Shown here: positions 36,421-48,420 of the stretch, one piece after another | How positions within the stretch are numbered: position 1 is the first letter of the stretch | How the letters are laid out: each line of letters starts with the position of its first letter | DNA from: Megamerina dolium | Lineage: Eukaryota; Arthropoda; Insecta; Diptera; Megamerinidae | Direction of reading: 5' to 3' | DNA length: 64,000 bases | Assembly: GCA_963854835.1 (NCBI GenBank) | Contig: OY978527.1 | Location: 24,518,557-24,582,556, forward strand | Notes under the pieces: model-generated | Database searches by the model: none | Seen by the model: only the letters and a program-made list of their open reading frames with translations | What the model was told of the DNA's origin: nothing | Position numbers and translations under genes: made by a program

Positions 36421-36820
36421 AGATCATATACCTGGTTCGGGTTCTTCTACGGAAACTGTGCGATTTCCTGATTTTTGTTTTTATTTCGTTTATAAATTTC
36501 ACGAAGACCTATATATAGCACCAGCGTTGCTAAGTAACTAAAGGGAAATTATATTCAAGTAAAAGGGAAGTTATATGCGATTTGGTGATCTTTTGCAACT
36601 CGCTTACAAAAGAATGCAGCTAGTATATCAATGATGACGATATATTTCACGAGAAGGAACTTTTCAAGGATTACACACATACCCAGTACCAATTGGACTT
36701 CGATGTGGAATAATTTTATTTATTTTTTTAGAAGTTTTATTTTTGTTTCATTTTTCTGAGCATTTCTTTACAGAAGACTATCCCCAACTATTGAATTAGG
36801 ATCTTCATGACCTAGTTCAT
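36421..36820. other. Unassigned stretch after copia
   Basis: No gene seen. It may be the decayed end of the copia element. Confidence 0.4.
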
Positions 36821-37163
36821 GTGCCGTAGCTCAGTGGTTAGTGTGTTCGCCTTCTGATCTGTAGGTCGTGGTTCAATCCCTGGCTGATGCATAACAAATT
36901 TAATATCGATAAGATTTTTCTTTCGAATGGTACCCACCTGTCGGCAAGCAATTGGCAATTCTTCCGACAGTAACAACTTGCCATGAAAAAGCTTCTAAAA
37001 GAATTCTGTGACAAAGCTCAGAAAAAGTGATGTCACAAGTGTTATGCCGTTCGGAACCGGCTAAAATAAGTAGGTCCCTTCTAATACTGTCCAAATTTAA
37101 GACGCACAACAGTAATGAAAGAGAAGCTCGGCCAATGAGCCCTTTGGAGCTTTAAGTGCCACA
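36821..37163 (+). mobile_element. tRNA-derived SINE, full-length (best copy)
   Basis: Complete from GTGCCGTAGCTCAGTGGTTA and the B box GGTTCAATCCC to TTTAAGTGCCACA. The ~65-nt head keeps both internal pol III promoter boxes, so it is tRNA-derived, though I cannot say which tRNA. The tail is cut off directly by mitochondrial-like sequence. Confidence 0.9.
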
Positions 37164-37536
37164 AGCCCTTTCAAATTCCCCTATTAAATAGAACCATTTT
37201 GTTGGACTCAGGAGTAACAGTAACCTGAGCCCATCATATCCTAATAGAGGGAAATCATTCACAAACAACTACTATTAGTTTAGGTATCTATTTCACAATT
37301 TTACAAGCCTATGAATATGTTGAAGCCACTTTTACAATTGAAGATTCTGTTTAGGGATCTACCTTTATTATAGCAACAGGATTCCATGGAATTCACGTAT
37401 TAATTCGAACTACCTTTTTACTAATTTGTTTAATTCGACACCCAAATAATAATTTTTCCAATAGACGCCACTTTGGATTTGAAGCAGCTGCTTGATATTG
37501 ACACTTGATATTGTATGATTATTTTTATATGTGCTA
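37164..37536 (+). pseudogene. Numt: cox3 fragment
   Basis: Nuclear copy of part of mitochondrial cytochrome oxidase subunit III, about codons 110-230. Readable motifs are [37 protein letters not shown] and HFGFEAAA. Several Trp positions are TGA (before AHH, and twice in the AAAWYWH segment), which is how insect mitochondria write Trp and a stop in nuclear code. It has point changes and small indels, so it is not a recent transfer or contamination. The left edge abuts the SINE tail. Confidence 0.92.
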
Positions 37537-37732
37537 AATATTTAGGTAAATATTTTTTAAATATTTAGGTATGGCACTAAAAATTAATTTAATGAAAAAA
37601 TTTATAGGAACACTTTCAATAACTATTGAAGTTACAAATGAGGTCGTCAGCTCAACGTTTATTGTTGGAATGATTAAATTATACAAATGTGTTCGTATAT
37701 TATAGCAGAAGAGCGAATGCATAACGAGAAAA

Positions 37733-38270
37733 ATGGTGCTATTAGCCACGAACGTACCGCCCGTACGTAAGAACAAAAATTTGTCAAAAGTTATGCCCGT
37801 AGCGGCAACTTAAAAATCGACTGTTCTTTCTTGTATACATACATAACAATGTTGCCATGTATCACTGTGCGTACATGATTTTAATCACACTTACCATTTT
37901 CATGATCAAGTTTCATAATATAGATGTTAAAAACTAAAAAAAAAAATATACGTGAACACGGTGATAGTTTTGATTAATTAAAAAAAAAACTAAATTTTCT
38001 TAGTTTATTTCTTATTTATTTATAAAAGTGAAATCTGGCAATCCTGTAAGCATAGAGAGTGATCAGCTGACACGGGTTTACGTAAAAAATCAAATTGCTG
38101 TTGATTCTGTCCGCTACGGGCTACGGTACCGTCACTGTTATACGGTGGTGAGTTTTCGTTAACACGACATTTCCATTAAATAGGTCGTGTCCGCTGACAC
38201 GTTCTATGTTTTTACGTTCGTGGATAGTTGCAGCATTCTACTGTTTTACGTTCGTGGCTAGTTGCACCAT
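37733..38270 (+). mobile_element. MITE-like repeat, copy A
   Basis: 538 bp with imperfect terminal inverted repeats: the left end reads ATGGTGCTATTAGCCACGAA and the right end is the mirror of ATGGTGCAACTAGCCACGAA. No coding capacity is seen. A second, slightly changed copy of the right terminal motif lies ~40 bp inside. The superfamily is unknown and I could not fix a target duplication. Confidence 0.75.
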
Positions 38271-38304
38271 AAAGAGAAGAAACATGTACGTTGTAAAAAG
38301 GGTT

Positions 38305-38796
38305 ATGGTGCAACTAGCCACGAACTTACCGCCCTTCCGTACCGCCCGTACGTAAGAACAAAAATTTGTCAAAAGTTATGCCCGTAGCGGCAACGGAGAA
38401 ATCGACTGTTCTTTCTTGTATACATACATAACAATGTTTCCATGTATCACTGTGTGTGCATGCTTTTAATCACACTTACCATTTTCATGATCAAATTTCA
38501 TAATATAGATGTTAGAAACTAAAAAAAAAAATTAATATACGTGAAGTATATTTTAATAAATAACTAAAGACGATGATAGTTTTCATTAATTAAAAAAAAA
38601 ACTAAATTTTCTTAGTTTATTCTTATTTATTTATAAAAGTGTAATCTGATAATCCTGTAAGCATAGAGAGTGATCAGCTGACACGGGTTTACGTAAAAAA
38701 TCAAATTGCTGTGATTATGTCCGCTACGGGCTACGGTACCGTCACCGTCATACGGTGGTGAGTTTTCGTTAACACGACATTCCCATAAGATAGGTC
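38305..38796 (+). mobile_element. MITE-like repeat, copy B, truncated
   Basis: Direct-orientation second copy, about 95% like copy A over ~450 bp, with a near-complete left end (ATGGTGCAACTAGCCACGAA) but no right end; it is cut where the cox1 numt starts. Confidence 0.75.
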
Positions 38797-39180
<384 letters not shown>

Positions 39181-39531
39181 TTAGTTATTGCCCATGGAGG
39201 AGCCACGCTGGGAGTCTCCGAATTCACCGTTGGCCATTTCCGCTGACGGTGCTGAAGGAGTGTTGTGAGCTTGCTCTGCCGAGGTGTAAGCTGTGGCGTG
39301 TAGCTGAAACCAGCCACTTCGGTCCCTGGTCAGGGAGTGTGCATTGGATGCAGGAGTTGTAGCCTGCATTGCTCCGGGCGAACGCTGGCCCGTCCGTGTA
39401 TTCCGGGATCGGTAAAGCGTAGGTCAGGCCTCAGGGAACTGGGGTAGGGGTTTTTCATCCCCGAGGGTATACCCGATCCTGACTATTACGGCCCGCCCCT
39501 CTGCACACGATGCGCTGGTAAAATAAAAAAG

Positions 39532-40605
39532 AATGGAACAAAACAAGGAAAGCAAAATAACAGAAAATAAAGAAGATCAAGCAGTTCTACGACCAGAAAA
39601 GCAGCATGTGCGTCGGAGACTCAATCGGTGAAAACCCCTCAGGTGAACGGATCCCCTAGATTGGAGCTAATTCTCAAGATGAGAGTTCTTGAAGAGGATT
39701 CCTTTGCGAAATGCAGGAATGTACTCCGAAAGATGAAGTAGGTAATGCAACGACAGAGGAACGTTAGCATGGACGTGAAAGACGGAGTATCCGAACTAAG
39801 CGAACTGTTTGACGTAAGAAAGTTATAGGAAGAGCTGGAATGCGACGGAAGTAGAAAGAGAGAAAGAGCGGGAAGTTAAAGCTTCGCGCTTAACTAATAC
39901 AAAAGTAGCCGATGATAGTACGCCGTTAACATGCCTTAACAAACGCGTTGCAACAAGCCCTGTTGTTCCCGAATCCGGCAAGAAGACAAGGTCCAAAGAG
40001 CCAGAAGGTTGGTTGACGGTAAACCGAAGAAAGCCGAGATCTAAAGAACCGAAAACGGTGTGTAGTGGTACTCCAGCACTAAAAGAGGGCGACAAAAAGA
40101 AGCAAGTTGTGGTAAATAAGAGCAAACCCAAGACACTGAGGGATCGTCCAGAAGCTGTACTTGTGAAGCCGGCAGAAGGTACCAGTTATGCGGAAATTCT
40201 TAGAGACCTCCGTCAGAAGGTAAAACCAGAAGAAGCTGAAATCGCAATACGTTGTGTTAAGAAGACAAGAGATGGATCCATACTACTAGAGCTTGCAAAA
40301 GGAGGGAAGAAAGAACAGTTCTGCGAAGCAATAAAAAACTTGTTGAAAGACACCGCGACGGTGAAAGATCTCAAAACGAGGGCCACTATCGAGATTCGAG
40401 ATTTAGATTCGTTCACGGACTCAGAGGAGGTTTCCGCAGCAGTTAGAGAAGCCGTTGAGAAGCCAGAGGAAGAAGTTGGAGCCCGGTTGACAAAAGCAAA
40501 CAGTAGGGAACAATGTCGTGCGTTTGTGACTTTGTCAGTAGAAGCAGCAAATATCATCCTTAAAACACAGCGCATAAAGATTGGATGGACCAGATGTAGG
40601 GTGAA
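39532..40605 (+). pseudogene. R1-type ORF1 (Gag-like), N-terminal part
   Basis: RNA-binding Gag-like protein, broken before 39960 by several stops and frame changes. The part 40013-40605 is open: a KSKPKTLRDRPEAV basic linker, EGTSYAEILRDLRQKV, then KKTRDGSILLELAKGGKKEQ, IEIRDLDSFTDSEEV and IKIGWTRCRVK, which are the RRM-like segments of R1/LOA Gag proteins. The zinc knuckles that should follow are on the far side of the RTE insert. Confidence 0.85.
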
Positions 40606-40626
40606 ACTTACTTACTTACTTACTTA
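40606..40626 (-). repeat. (AAGT)n tail of the RTE element
   Basis: Five ACTT units on the plus strand form the 3' tail of the minus-strand RTE and join directly onto the interrupted R1 Gag sequence. Confidence 0.85.
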
Positions 40627-40652
40627 TGTGGCCATAACAACCGAATATCGAT

Positions 40653-43631
40653 TTAGGCCGAAAATAACATGCTTCGCCAGCCATCTCTGATCTTCGCTAG
40701 CTGGCGCCAGTTAGAAATTCCAAGCGCCGTCAGGTTCTCCAGTACTTGGTCTTTCCACCGGAGGTTTGGTCTTCCTCTTCTGCGCCGTCCTCCAGCGGGT
40801 TCCGAATATAACACCTTCTTAGCTGGAGCGTGTTCTTCCATTCGCTCGACATGACCTAGCCAGCGCAGCCGCTGGATTTTGATGCGCTTTACTATGTCAA
40901 TATCGGCATATAGCTCGTACAGCTCATGGTTGTACCTTATTCGGTACTCGCCACCAACGCAAATAGGTCCAAAGATCCTGCGTAGGACCTTTCTCTCGAA
41001 AACTCTAAGCATTCGCTCATCCGAGATGGAAATTGTCCAGGCTTCAGCGCCATATTTTAGGACAGGCATGATGAGAGACTTGTAGAGTGTAGTTTTCGTT
41101 CTTCGAGAGAGGGCTCGACTTTTCAATTGCTTACTCAGCCCAAAGTAACACCTGTTAGCAAGAGTTATCCTACGCATGATCTCCAAGCTGACGTCATTAC
41201 TGCTGTTAATGCTGGTTCCAAGATAGACAAAGTCCCTTACTACTTCAAAAGCGTAGTTGTCAACAGTGACGTGCTGTCCAAGACGCCGGGACTCTTTGTT
41301 TGTTGACACTAGATACTTCGTCTTGCCCTCGTTCACCGTGAGACCCATCCGACGCGACTCTCTTTCCAACTCTGAGAATGCTGCACTGACTGCTCGCGTG
41401 TTCATGCCGATTATGTCAATATCGTCGGCATACGCTAACAGCATGACACTTTTGTTGAAGATAGTGCCATTATGTCGTAGATCAGCAGCTCGTATTATTT
41501 TCTCCATAATAAGATTGAAGAAGTCGCACGATAACGAATCACCTTGTCTGAAACCCCGTTCGGTATTAAACGGTGCGGAGAGGTCCTTCCCAATTTTCAC
41601 TGCACAACGAGAGTTATGCAGTGTCATTCTACAAAGTCGAATGAGCTTTGCAGGAATACCGAACTCAGACATTGTTGCGTAGAGGTAATCCCTTACCGGA
41701 CTGTCGAAAGCGGCTTTATAATCAACAAATAGGTGGTGCGTGTCGATCTGTTTTTCTTGGGTCTTCTCCAGGATTTGGCGCAGTGTGAAAATCTGGTCGA
41801 TGGTGGATTTACCAGGTCTGAAGCCACACTGATAAGGTCCAATCAGGTTGCTGAGCATAGGCTTCAACCTTTCACACAGTACGCTCGATAGAACCTTGTA
41901 TGCGATGCTCAGGAGACTTATTCCACGGTAGTTGGCGCAAATTGTGGGGTCACCTTTTTTATGTACAGGACACAGAACACTGAGCATCTAATCATCAGGC
42001 ATGCTTTCATCCGACCATATTCTGCTTATGAGCTGGTGCATGCAGGCAAGCAGCTCATCGCCTTCGGTCTTAAACAACTCGGCAGGCAGGCCATCAGCAC
42101 CTACAGCTTTGTTGTTCTTCAGCCTTAAAATGGCCGTTTCAACCTCGTCATAGTTGGGTGGTGGAAGATAAACACCATCATCTGTAATTGGGGTTATCGG
42201 GCAAACTCCTCCACTGGCGGAATTGTTCGTAGCATCGCCATTCAGTAACGTGGAGAAGTGTTCCCTCCATAGGCTCAGTACACTCTGGACATCTGTAACT
42301 AGATTCCCATTTCCATCACGACAAGAAGAGGCTCCGGGATTTAAACCTCAACTTAGGCGCTTGATCTTTTCGAAGAATTTTCGAGTCTCATTCTTGTCGG
42401 TACACATCTCTATCTCCTCACACTCACGTCTTTCCAACTCCCTCTTCTTGCGCCTGAAAAGACGTCTCTCTGCACTCCTTTTCTCTCTATACCGCTCCTC
42501 AACAGCACGCGTTGCGCCTGCACGCAGGGTTCTTCTGTAGGCGGCGTCTTTCTCTGCGGTAGCGTCGCGACACTCCTGATCATACCACTCATTCCTCAGA
42601 GGCCGGTAGTAACCGATTACCTCCTCGGCAGCAGTAGTCATGGAGTGGGATATATGTGTCCACCGTGCGCATGTATCATCAAGTTGGGGAGTGTTCTGCA
42701 TAAGCAGATCGGATAGTCGAGTGGAAAATGCATCTGCTGTCTCTGGTGATCGCAGCTTACTGACGTCGAGCTTTCTCTGTGTGAGACTTCTCTTGTTATT
42801 TGCGACACATAAGCGTGTGCGCACCTTAGCTGCAACAAGGTAGTGATCCGAGTCGATGTTGGCACCACGGATCGATTTCACGTCCATCACACTGGAAGCA
42901 TGCCTTCCGTCAATCACCACATGATCAATTTGGTTTCTTATACGATGATCTGGAGACAGCCATGTCGCTTTGTGGATGTCGAGATGCTGGAATCTGGTAC
43001 CACCAATTACCATGTTTCGTGCTGCGGCGAAGTCGATCAGCCTCATTCCGTTATCGGAGGTGTTCTGGTGGAGGCTGAATTTTCCGACAGTTGGACCAAA
43101 GTTACCTTCCTTGCCCACCCTGGCATTAAAGTCGCCAAGCACGATTTTGATATCGTGGCGGGGGCAGCGGTCATAAGCTTCTTCGAGGCGCTGAAAGAAG
43201 CTCTCCTTGGTCACATTGTCCTTCTCATCCGTCGGAGCGTGGGCACATATAAGGCTGATGTTGAAAAATTTTGCCTTGATGCGGATTGTGGCCAGCCGTT
43301 CGTTCACAGGCGTGAACTGTGAGACAAGATATCGTAGTCTCTTGCTGACCAAAAATCCACATCCTAATTCGTGCCTTTCAGCATGGCAACTGTAGTAGAT
43401 GTCACAGGACGCTCTTTTGGAGCAGCCCTGTCCTGTCCATCGCATTTCCTGGAGAGCGGTGATGTCAGCTCTGTATTTTTCGAGGACATCAACCAGCTGG
43501 ATAGAGGCACCCTCCCTATAAAGGGACCGGACATTCCAGGTGCATATCCGTAGATCATTGTCCTTTTTTCGTTTGCGGGGGTTATCAACAAAAGCGGTAG
43601 TCCTTATCCGAGGCATTTTAGTTTTTTTCAT
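40653..43631 (-). pseudogene. RTE endonuclease-reverse transcriptase, two nonsense codons
   Basis: 992 codons in one frame. The endonuclease (43560-42840) shows CTWNVRSLYREG, LQEMRWTGQG, IVLGDFNARVGKEG and GANIDSDHYLV. A basic linker follows. Reverse transcriptase motifs are NNKAVGADGLPAELF, NYRGISLLSIAYKV, HHLFVDYKAAFDS, RGFRQGDSLSCDFFNLIMEK and LAYADDIDIIG, then the thumb and the C-terminal [13 protein letters not shown] and RRGRPNLRWKDQ. The only breaks are a TGA at 42350-42348 (after RLS) and a TAG at 41990-41988 in the PDDW-like position, so the product would be split into three pieces. It matches the fragments at 8237, 10929 and 13754. Confidence 0.92.
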
Positions 43632-43984
43632 TGGGGGGGTTTTTTATGTGGCGGGTCCCAAACCCAACGCACACCTCTAACCGAGGAGATTTTCGCCACT
43701 CACTTCAGCCGCCTCCCAGCGGGTGCCAGGAAGACGTTGCCCGGTGGTCGCCACATGGAGGGCCCCCATTAATAATAATGAAAGCGCCGTCACATAGTAA
43801 GCAGAGCAAGCTATATGACTACCCCTCATTAACAAATAAAGGTATCATCACATAGCGCTCAGATCAAACTACATGACAGCCAGTGAGTTGACTTGCGATG
43901 AGTTCAACAAGGATTGCGCTAGCCCCACCCAGTTGAGGCAGTTAGACACGTTACCTTGCGAAAACACCACCAGACCACACAAAC

Positions 43985-44226
43985 AGCTGGATGAAATTAA
44001 ACGCTGTTATAGATGCTTCGGGTCTGGGCACCTCCAAGCAGACTGTAATGGGCCAGATAGGAAAGGCCAGGGGTTATGCATACGTTGCGGAGAAAGCGGA
44101 CACATGATACGAGATTGCATAAATCCCCCAAAATGCTGTCTCTGCGCACATGAAAATTTTAAGGAGCTAAATCATATACCAGGTACGAGCAAATGTGCGG
44201 CTTATAAGAAACCAGCGAAGAGATGA
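43985..44226 (+). pseudogene. R1-type ORF1, zinc-knuckle part after the RTE insert
   Basis: Starts near KQLDEIKRCYRCF and carries three knuckles: CYRCFGSGHLQADC, CIRCGESGHMIRDC and CCLCAHENFKELNHIPGTSKC. It ends AYKKPAKR with TGA at 44224-44226, overlapping the ATG of ORF2 by ATGA. The frame listed as opening at 43873 includes RTE leader sequence before about 43985. Confidence 0.88.
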
Positions 44227-46970
44227 TGAAGATACTTCAAGCAAACCTACATAGAAGTAAAACAGCTGATGCGCTTTTACCTCAGATAGTCGCAGAACAT
44301 GAAGTTGATATGGTGATTATCAGTGAGCAATACAAGAAAATTGACAGCGGCAGAGGATCTTGTTACGTTTATGTACGTATTAAGAGTGTTACATTGGTGA
44401 GCTGTTATCTTACTCCGAGCGCTGTTATAATGACCTTCCAGGATAAACTGAATGACATCGAAGACAAGGCTCTAGAACTCGAAGGAGCTTTAGTTGTAGC
44501 GTGTGATTTTAACTCCCGTCTTTCGGAGTGGGGTATGCCAACGATGGACGCCCGAGGTCGTAGGGTAGTGGACATGGCTTCAAGGCTTAGCCTTATTGCT
44601 ATAAACACGGGCACAGTAAGGACGTTTAGACGGCCAGGCTGCAAGAGCACCACACCAGACATAACGTTTGCTACAGAATCAATAGCTGGGAAAATTTTTT
44701 GCTGGAGGGTACTAGAGGATTTCACGGCCAGTGACCATCAGTACATCTCCTACTCTTATCAGTTTCAATGCCAAAAAGGTGCACCAGTGGATGGCGTCAA
44801 AATACCGCGCAAATGGAATGTGGATAGATTGAACAGAGACGTATTGCGGACGGAGTTCAATAGACGAGCAAATATGGTTGACCAAACCCATGCCGCTAGG
44901 GAAATAGTTACTCAAACAATGAGCGCGATTAAAAAGGCTTGTGATGCTTCGATGCCGAAAACGGGATACAGGCGACACAAATCGGTATACTGGTGGAATG
45001 AAAAAGTTGCAAAACTGAGACGAATCTGCCTGCAGTGTACACGCATTCTAACAAGGGCCAGACGTAGAGAAAACTTTATTATATTTTCCGCAGCAAAAAT
45101 GAAAAGTGGGCTGAACTATGCAAAGACGTAAACAACGATCCCTGGGGACTAGGATACAAAATCGTTATGAAGAAACTAGGTAGCAAAGTTGTGACAAATG
45201 ATGTGGATGAAGAAACAATGGAGAATATAGTCTCGACCTTGTTTCCACAACATCCCTTACGGCCGGAGGATCCAGTTAGAGAACCAGGAGAAATTCTGCT
45301 TTTCAGCGAAGAAGAACTAGAATATGCAGCAAGTACGCTTAAAAATAAGAAGGCACCGCAGGTACTGTTAGATATGTACAACGCATGTCTCAAAGAAGGG
45401 ATATTTCCAGAGGTGTGGAAGAACCAACAACTAATTCTGGTAAGCAAAGGCAAAGGTGACCCAATGACACCAGGTGCATATCGCCCACTCTGTATGCTTG
45501 ATACAGCTGGGAAATTATTAGAGAAGCTTCTTAAACCTCGTATCACAGCTGCAATACAAGCAGCCGGTGGGCTCAGTGACATACAGCATGGGAGCGATTC
45601 AAGAAGTGGTGGAAGCAGCCTCGATAACAAAAAGAGGTAACCACTATTCTAGACCAGTAGTCTTGCTAGCGACGCTAGATGTTAGAAACGCATTCAACAG
45701 CGTGAAATGGTCGGACATGATAGAAGCCTTAGAACAACGCTTCCGGAAACCTGCATACTTGAGTAGAATGTTACGCAGCTATTTATGTGACCGCGTACTC
45801 ACATACAATACAAACGCTGGACCAAAGACGAAAAAAATAACGGCTGGTGCAGCCCAAGGTTCAATCCTCGGTCCAGATCTCTGGAATATAAGTTACGATG
45901 AAATACTACGCATAGAAATTCCAGACGATACATTCCTAGTGGGCTTTGCAGATGATATAGCAGCTGTTATAACTGCGAGAAATACAGTAGAAGCACAACG
46001 AAAACTCAATCAAGTAATGATACGCACGCAAGAATGGCTAAATTCCCACGGACTTCAGTTAGCAATGCAGAAAACTGAACTGTTGCTCATAACGGGGCGT
46101 CAAATTCCTTTGGAGGTCGATATGTACATAAACGACGAACAAATAACTACACAGAAGGTGGTTAAATATCTAGGAGTTAGATTGGACTCCAAGCTCACAT
46201 ATACGGCACAATTGCAGTATGCTACGAACAAAGCAGCTAAAGTTACAGCATCACTAAGCTGACTGATGGCAAACATCGGTGGACCGTTGCCTAGTAAGCG
46301 TAAAGTCTTAATGGCGGTAAACCATTCCAACCTACTATATGGATGTGAACTATGGGCCGACACACTCAAAACGGGATGCAGAAGGAAAATTATATCAGCT
46401 GTACAAAGGACTATGGCCCTACGAATAACATGTGCCTATCGCACAGTGTCGTATAGTGCGGTGCTGGCAATTGCGGGTGTAACACCAATTGACCTGCTAG
46501 CAGAAGAGCGAAAAAAGTTGTACCTACTAAAAAAATCTGGAGGCTATACACCACAAGCTGAAAAGCAATTAAGAGAGCAGACAATTAATATCTGGCAAGA
46601 GAAATGGGAGAACGACACGTATGGCAGATGGACCATAAAAATTATACCAAGCATATGTGAATGGATTGGTCGAAGACACGGAGAGATTATTTATTACCTA
46701 ACCCAGTTGTTATCTGGCCACGGCTATTTCTGTAAATATTTACATAGAATGGGGAAGAGAGCTCATACCAGATGCGTATACGATGATGCGGAAGAAGACG
46801 ACGTAGAGCATACTTTCTTCAGTTGATAAAGATGGAGTAATGAAAGGAGCGTATTGGAGCAGCAAATCGGGTTATGGACAGTTGAAAACCTGGTCGAAAA
46901 ACTGTTACACAGCGAAGAAAACTGGAACGCTATTTCGCGGTATACGGAATGAGTACTCAGAAGAAAGAAG
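44223..46970 (+). pseudogene. R1-type ORF2 (endonuclease-RT), broken
   Basis: Endonuclease (44223-45131): LQANLHRSKTADALL, IISEQYK, VACDFNSRLSEWG and ASDHQYISYSY. A frameshift near 45115 leads to the frame 45167-45640 with TLKNKKAPQVLLDMYN, where the usual GPDGIP segment is deleted, and WKNQQLILVSKGKGDP and YRPLCMLDTAGKLLEK. A second shift near 45575 leads to 45567-46262 with VLLATLDVRNAFNSVKW (A), AAQGSILGPDLWNISYDEIL (B) and VGFADDIAAV (C). A TGA at 46260-46262 then precedes a frame to 46826 with NLLYGCELWADTL and QLLSGHGYFCKYLHRMG, with a CCHC-like end continued in another frame. R1 elements lack RNase H, as seen here. Confidence 0.9.
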
Positions 46971-47223
46971 CGGGACCTGAACGCAGGTCAAAACGAGTGA
47001 AGTCTAATAAAGACTCACTAGGGCCCTATCCCGAAGTAATACTACCGTGGTTCCGCTGTAGGTTCAAAGGTCCTTGATGGAGGGGGAAGTTTTTTAGTGT
47101 CTGCGACGACACACTCTGTAATTGTGACGATAGTTACGGGTCAGTGGGTCAGCCATTTTATTACCTCCTCACCGCAAAAAAAAAAAAAAGTCGGCTGGGG
47201 CCTACCAAATTATACTCTGCATA

Positions 47224-48048
<825 letters not shown>

Positions 48049-48060
48049 AAGTAGGTTAAT
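48049..48060. repeat. Target-site duplication of LOA copy 2 (left)
   Basis: AAGTAGGTTAAT is repeated at 53189-53200. One more base matches, but that may belong to the (TAA)n tail. Confidence 0.92.
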
Positions 48061-48420
48061 GGTGCCATAAAGCAGGATGAAGTGCACCGTATGGCGGATC
48101 TACGATTAGATTAGAAATGAAGCCTCACACCTCTCATCCTGAATCTCCCTCTCACCTACACGTGGTGGCACTGTTAACCCTGATTGGAGATTGGGTACCC
48201 AACCCCAATGGAAAAGAAGGGAACAGACGAAAAGTGTGATCCCCTAAGCCGGGATAGCACGTGTTCATCGGCTTGATGTTTGCAGTTAGGTGTTAACATA
48301 CTGTATTTTAGCGTTGCACCTCACTGATACCTGCGCGCCTCAGTGAGTAACCGTTGGCTTATCGTGTTATGGGGGGCTATGACACGACGGACCTTCCTTT
48401 CCCCCACACTCGTGGGATTA

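Larger units (their letters stand above)
28946..36545 (+). mobile_element. Ty1/copia retrotransposon relic split by three insertions
   Basis: Copia pieces at about 28946-30115, 32972-33723, 35361-35784 and 36324-36420 read in order as Gag, integrase, RT and RNase H region. Removing the inserts restores continuity at each join, for example ...NFKL joined to YETLKQIGF across the Tc1 insert, and LMHL joined to GITTRPD across the SINE insert. The coding parts carry their own frameshifts. LTRs were not identified; the right end is a guess. Confidence 0.85.
40606..43985 (-). mobile_element. RTE-type non-LTR retrotransposon, nearly intact
   Basis: About 3.38 kb on the minus strand: a short 5' leader (43985-43632), one long frame (43631-40653), a ~27-bp 3' untranslated end and an (AAGT)n tail. 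A single ORF of about 1,000 codons with a very short 3' end and a short-repeat tail is typical of RTE. It sits inside the R1 Gag gene, so it is the younger insertion. The 5' edge is placed within ~15 bp by comparison with units L and R, which share the same leader. Confidence 0.88.
39181..47222 (+). mobile_element. R1-clade non-LTR retrotransposon, interrupted by RTE
   Basis: GC-richer leader (39181-39530), a Gag-like ORF1 split by the RTE insert (39532-40605 and 43985-44226) and an ORF2 with endonuclease and reverse transcriptase but no RNase H. ORF1 and ORF2 overlap by ATGA at 44223-44226. The architecture and motifs are those of the R1 clade. The 5' edge abuts the cox1 numt; the 3' region after about 46970 runs through a poly(A)-like stretch near 47175 into a (TA)n tract. 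The exact ends are not fixed and I saw no target duplication. Confidence 0.85.

Noticed and set aside
36821..36900. Possible tRNA genes at the SINE heads (also 15884-16200, 20038, 35863)
   Set aside because: A and B boxes are present, but each is followed by the same SINE body and no complete cloverleaf with acceptor stem is seen.
37534..37776. 80-codon minus-strand frame next to the cox3 numt
   Set aside because: AT-rich, no motif, overlaps the MITE end.
39181..39369. Minus-strand 62-codon frame
   Set aside because: Lies in the leader of the R1-type element; composition only, no motif.
42348..43322. Plus-strand frames such as 42843-43322 and 41257-41682
   Set aside because: Shadows of the minus-strand RTE gene; no motifs of their own.
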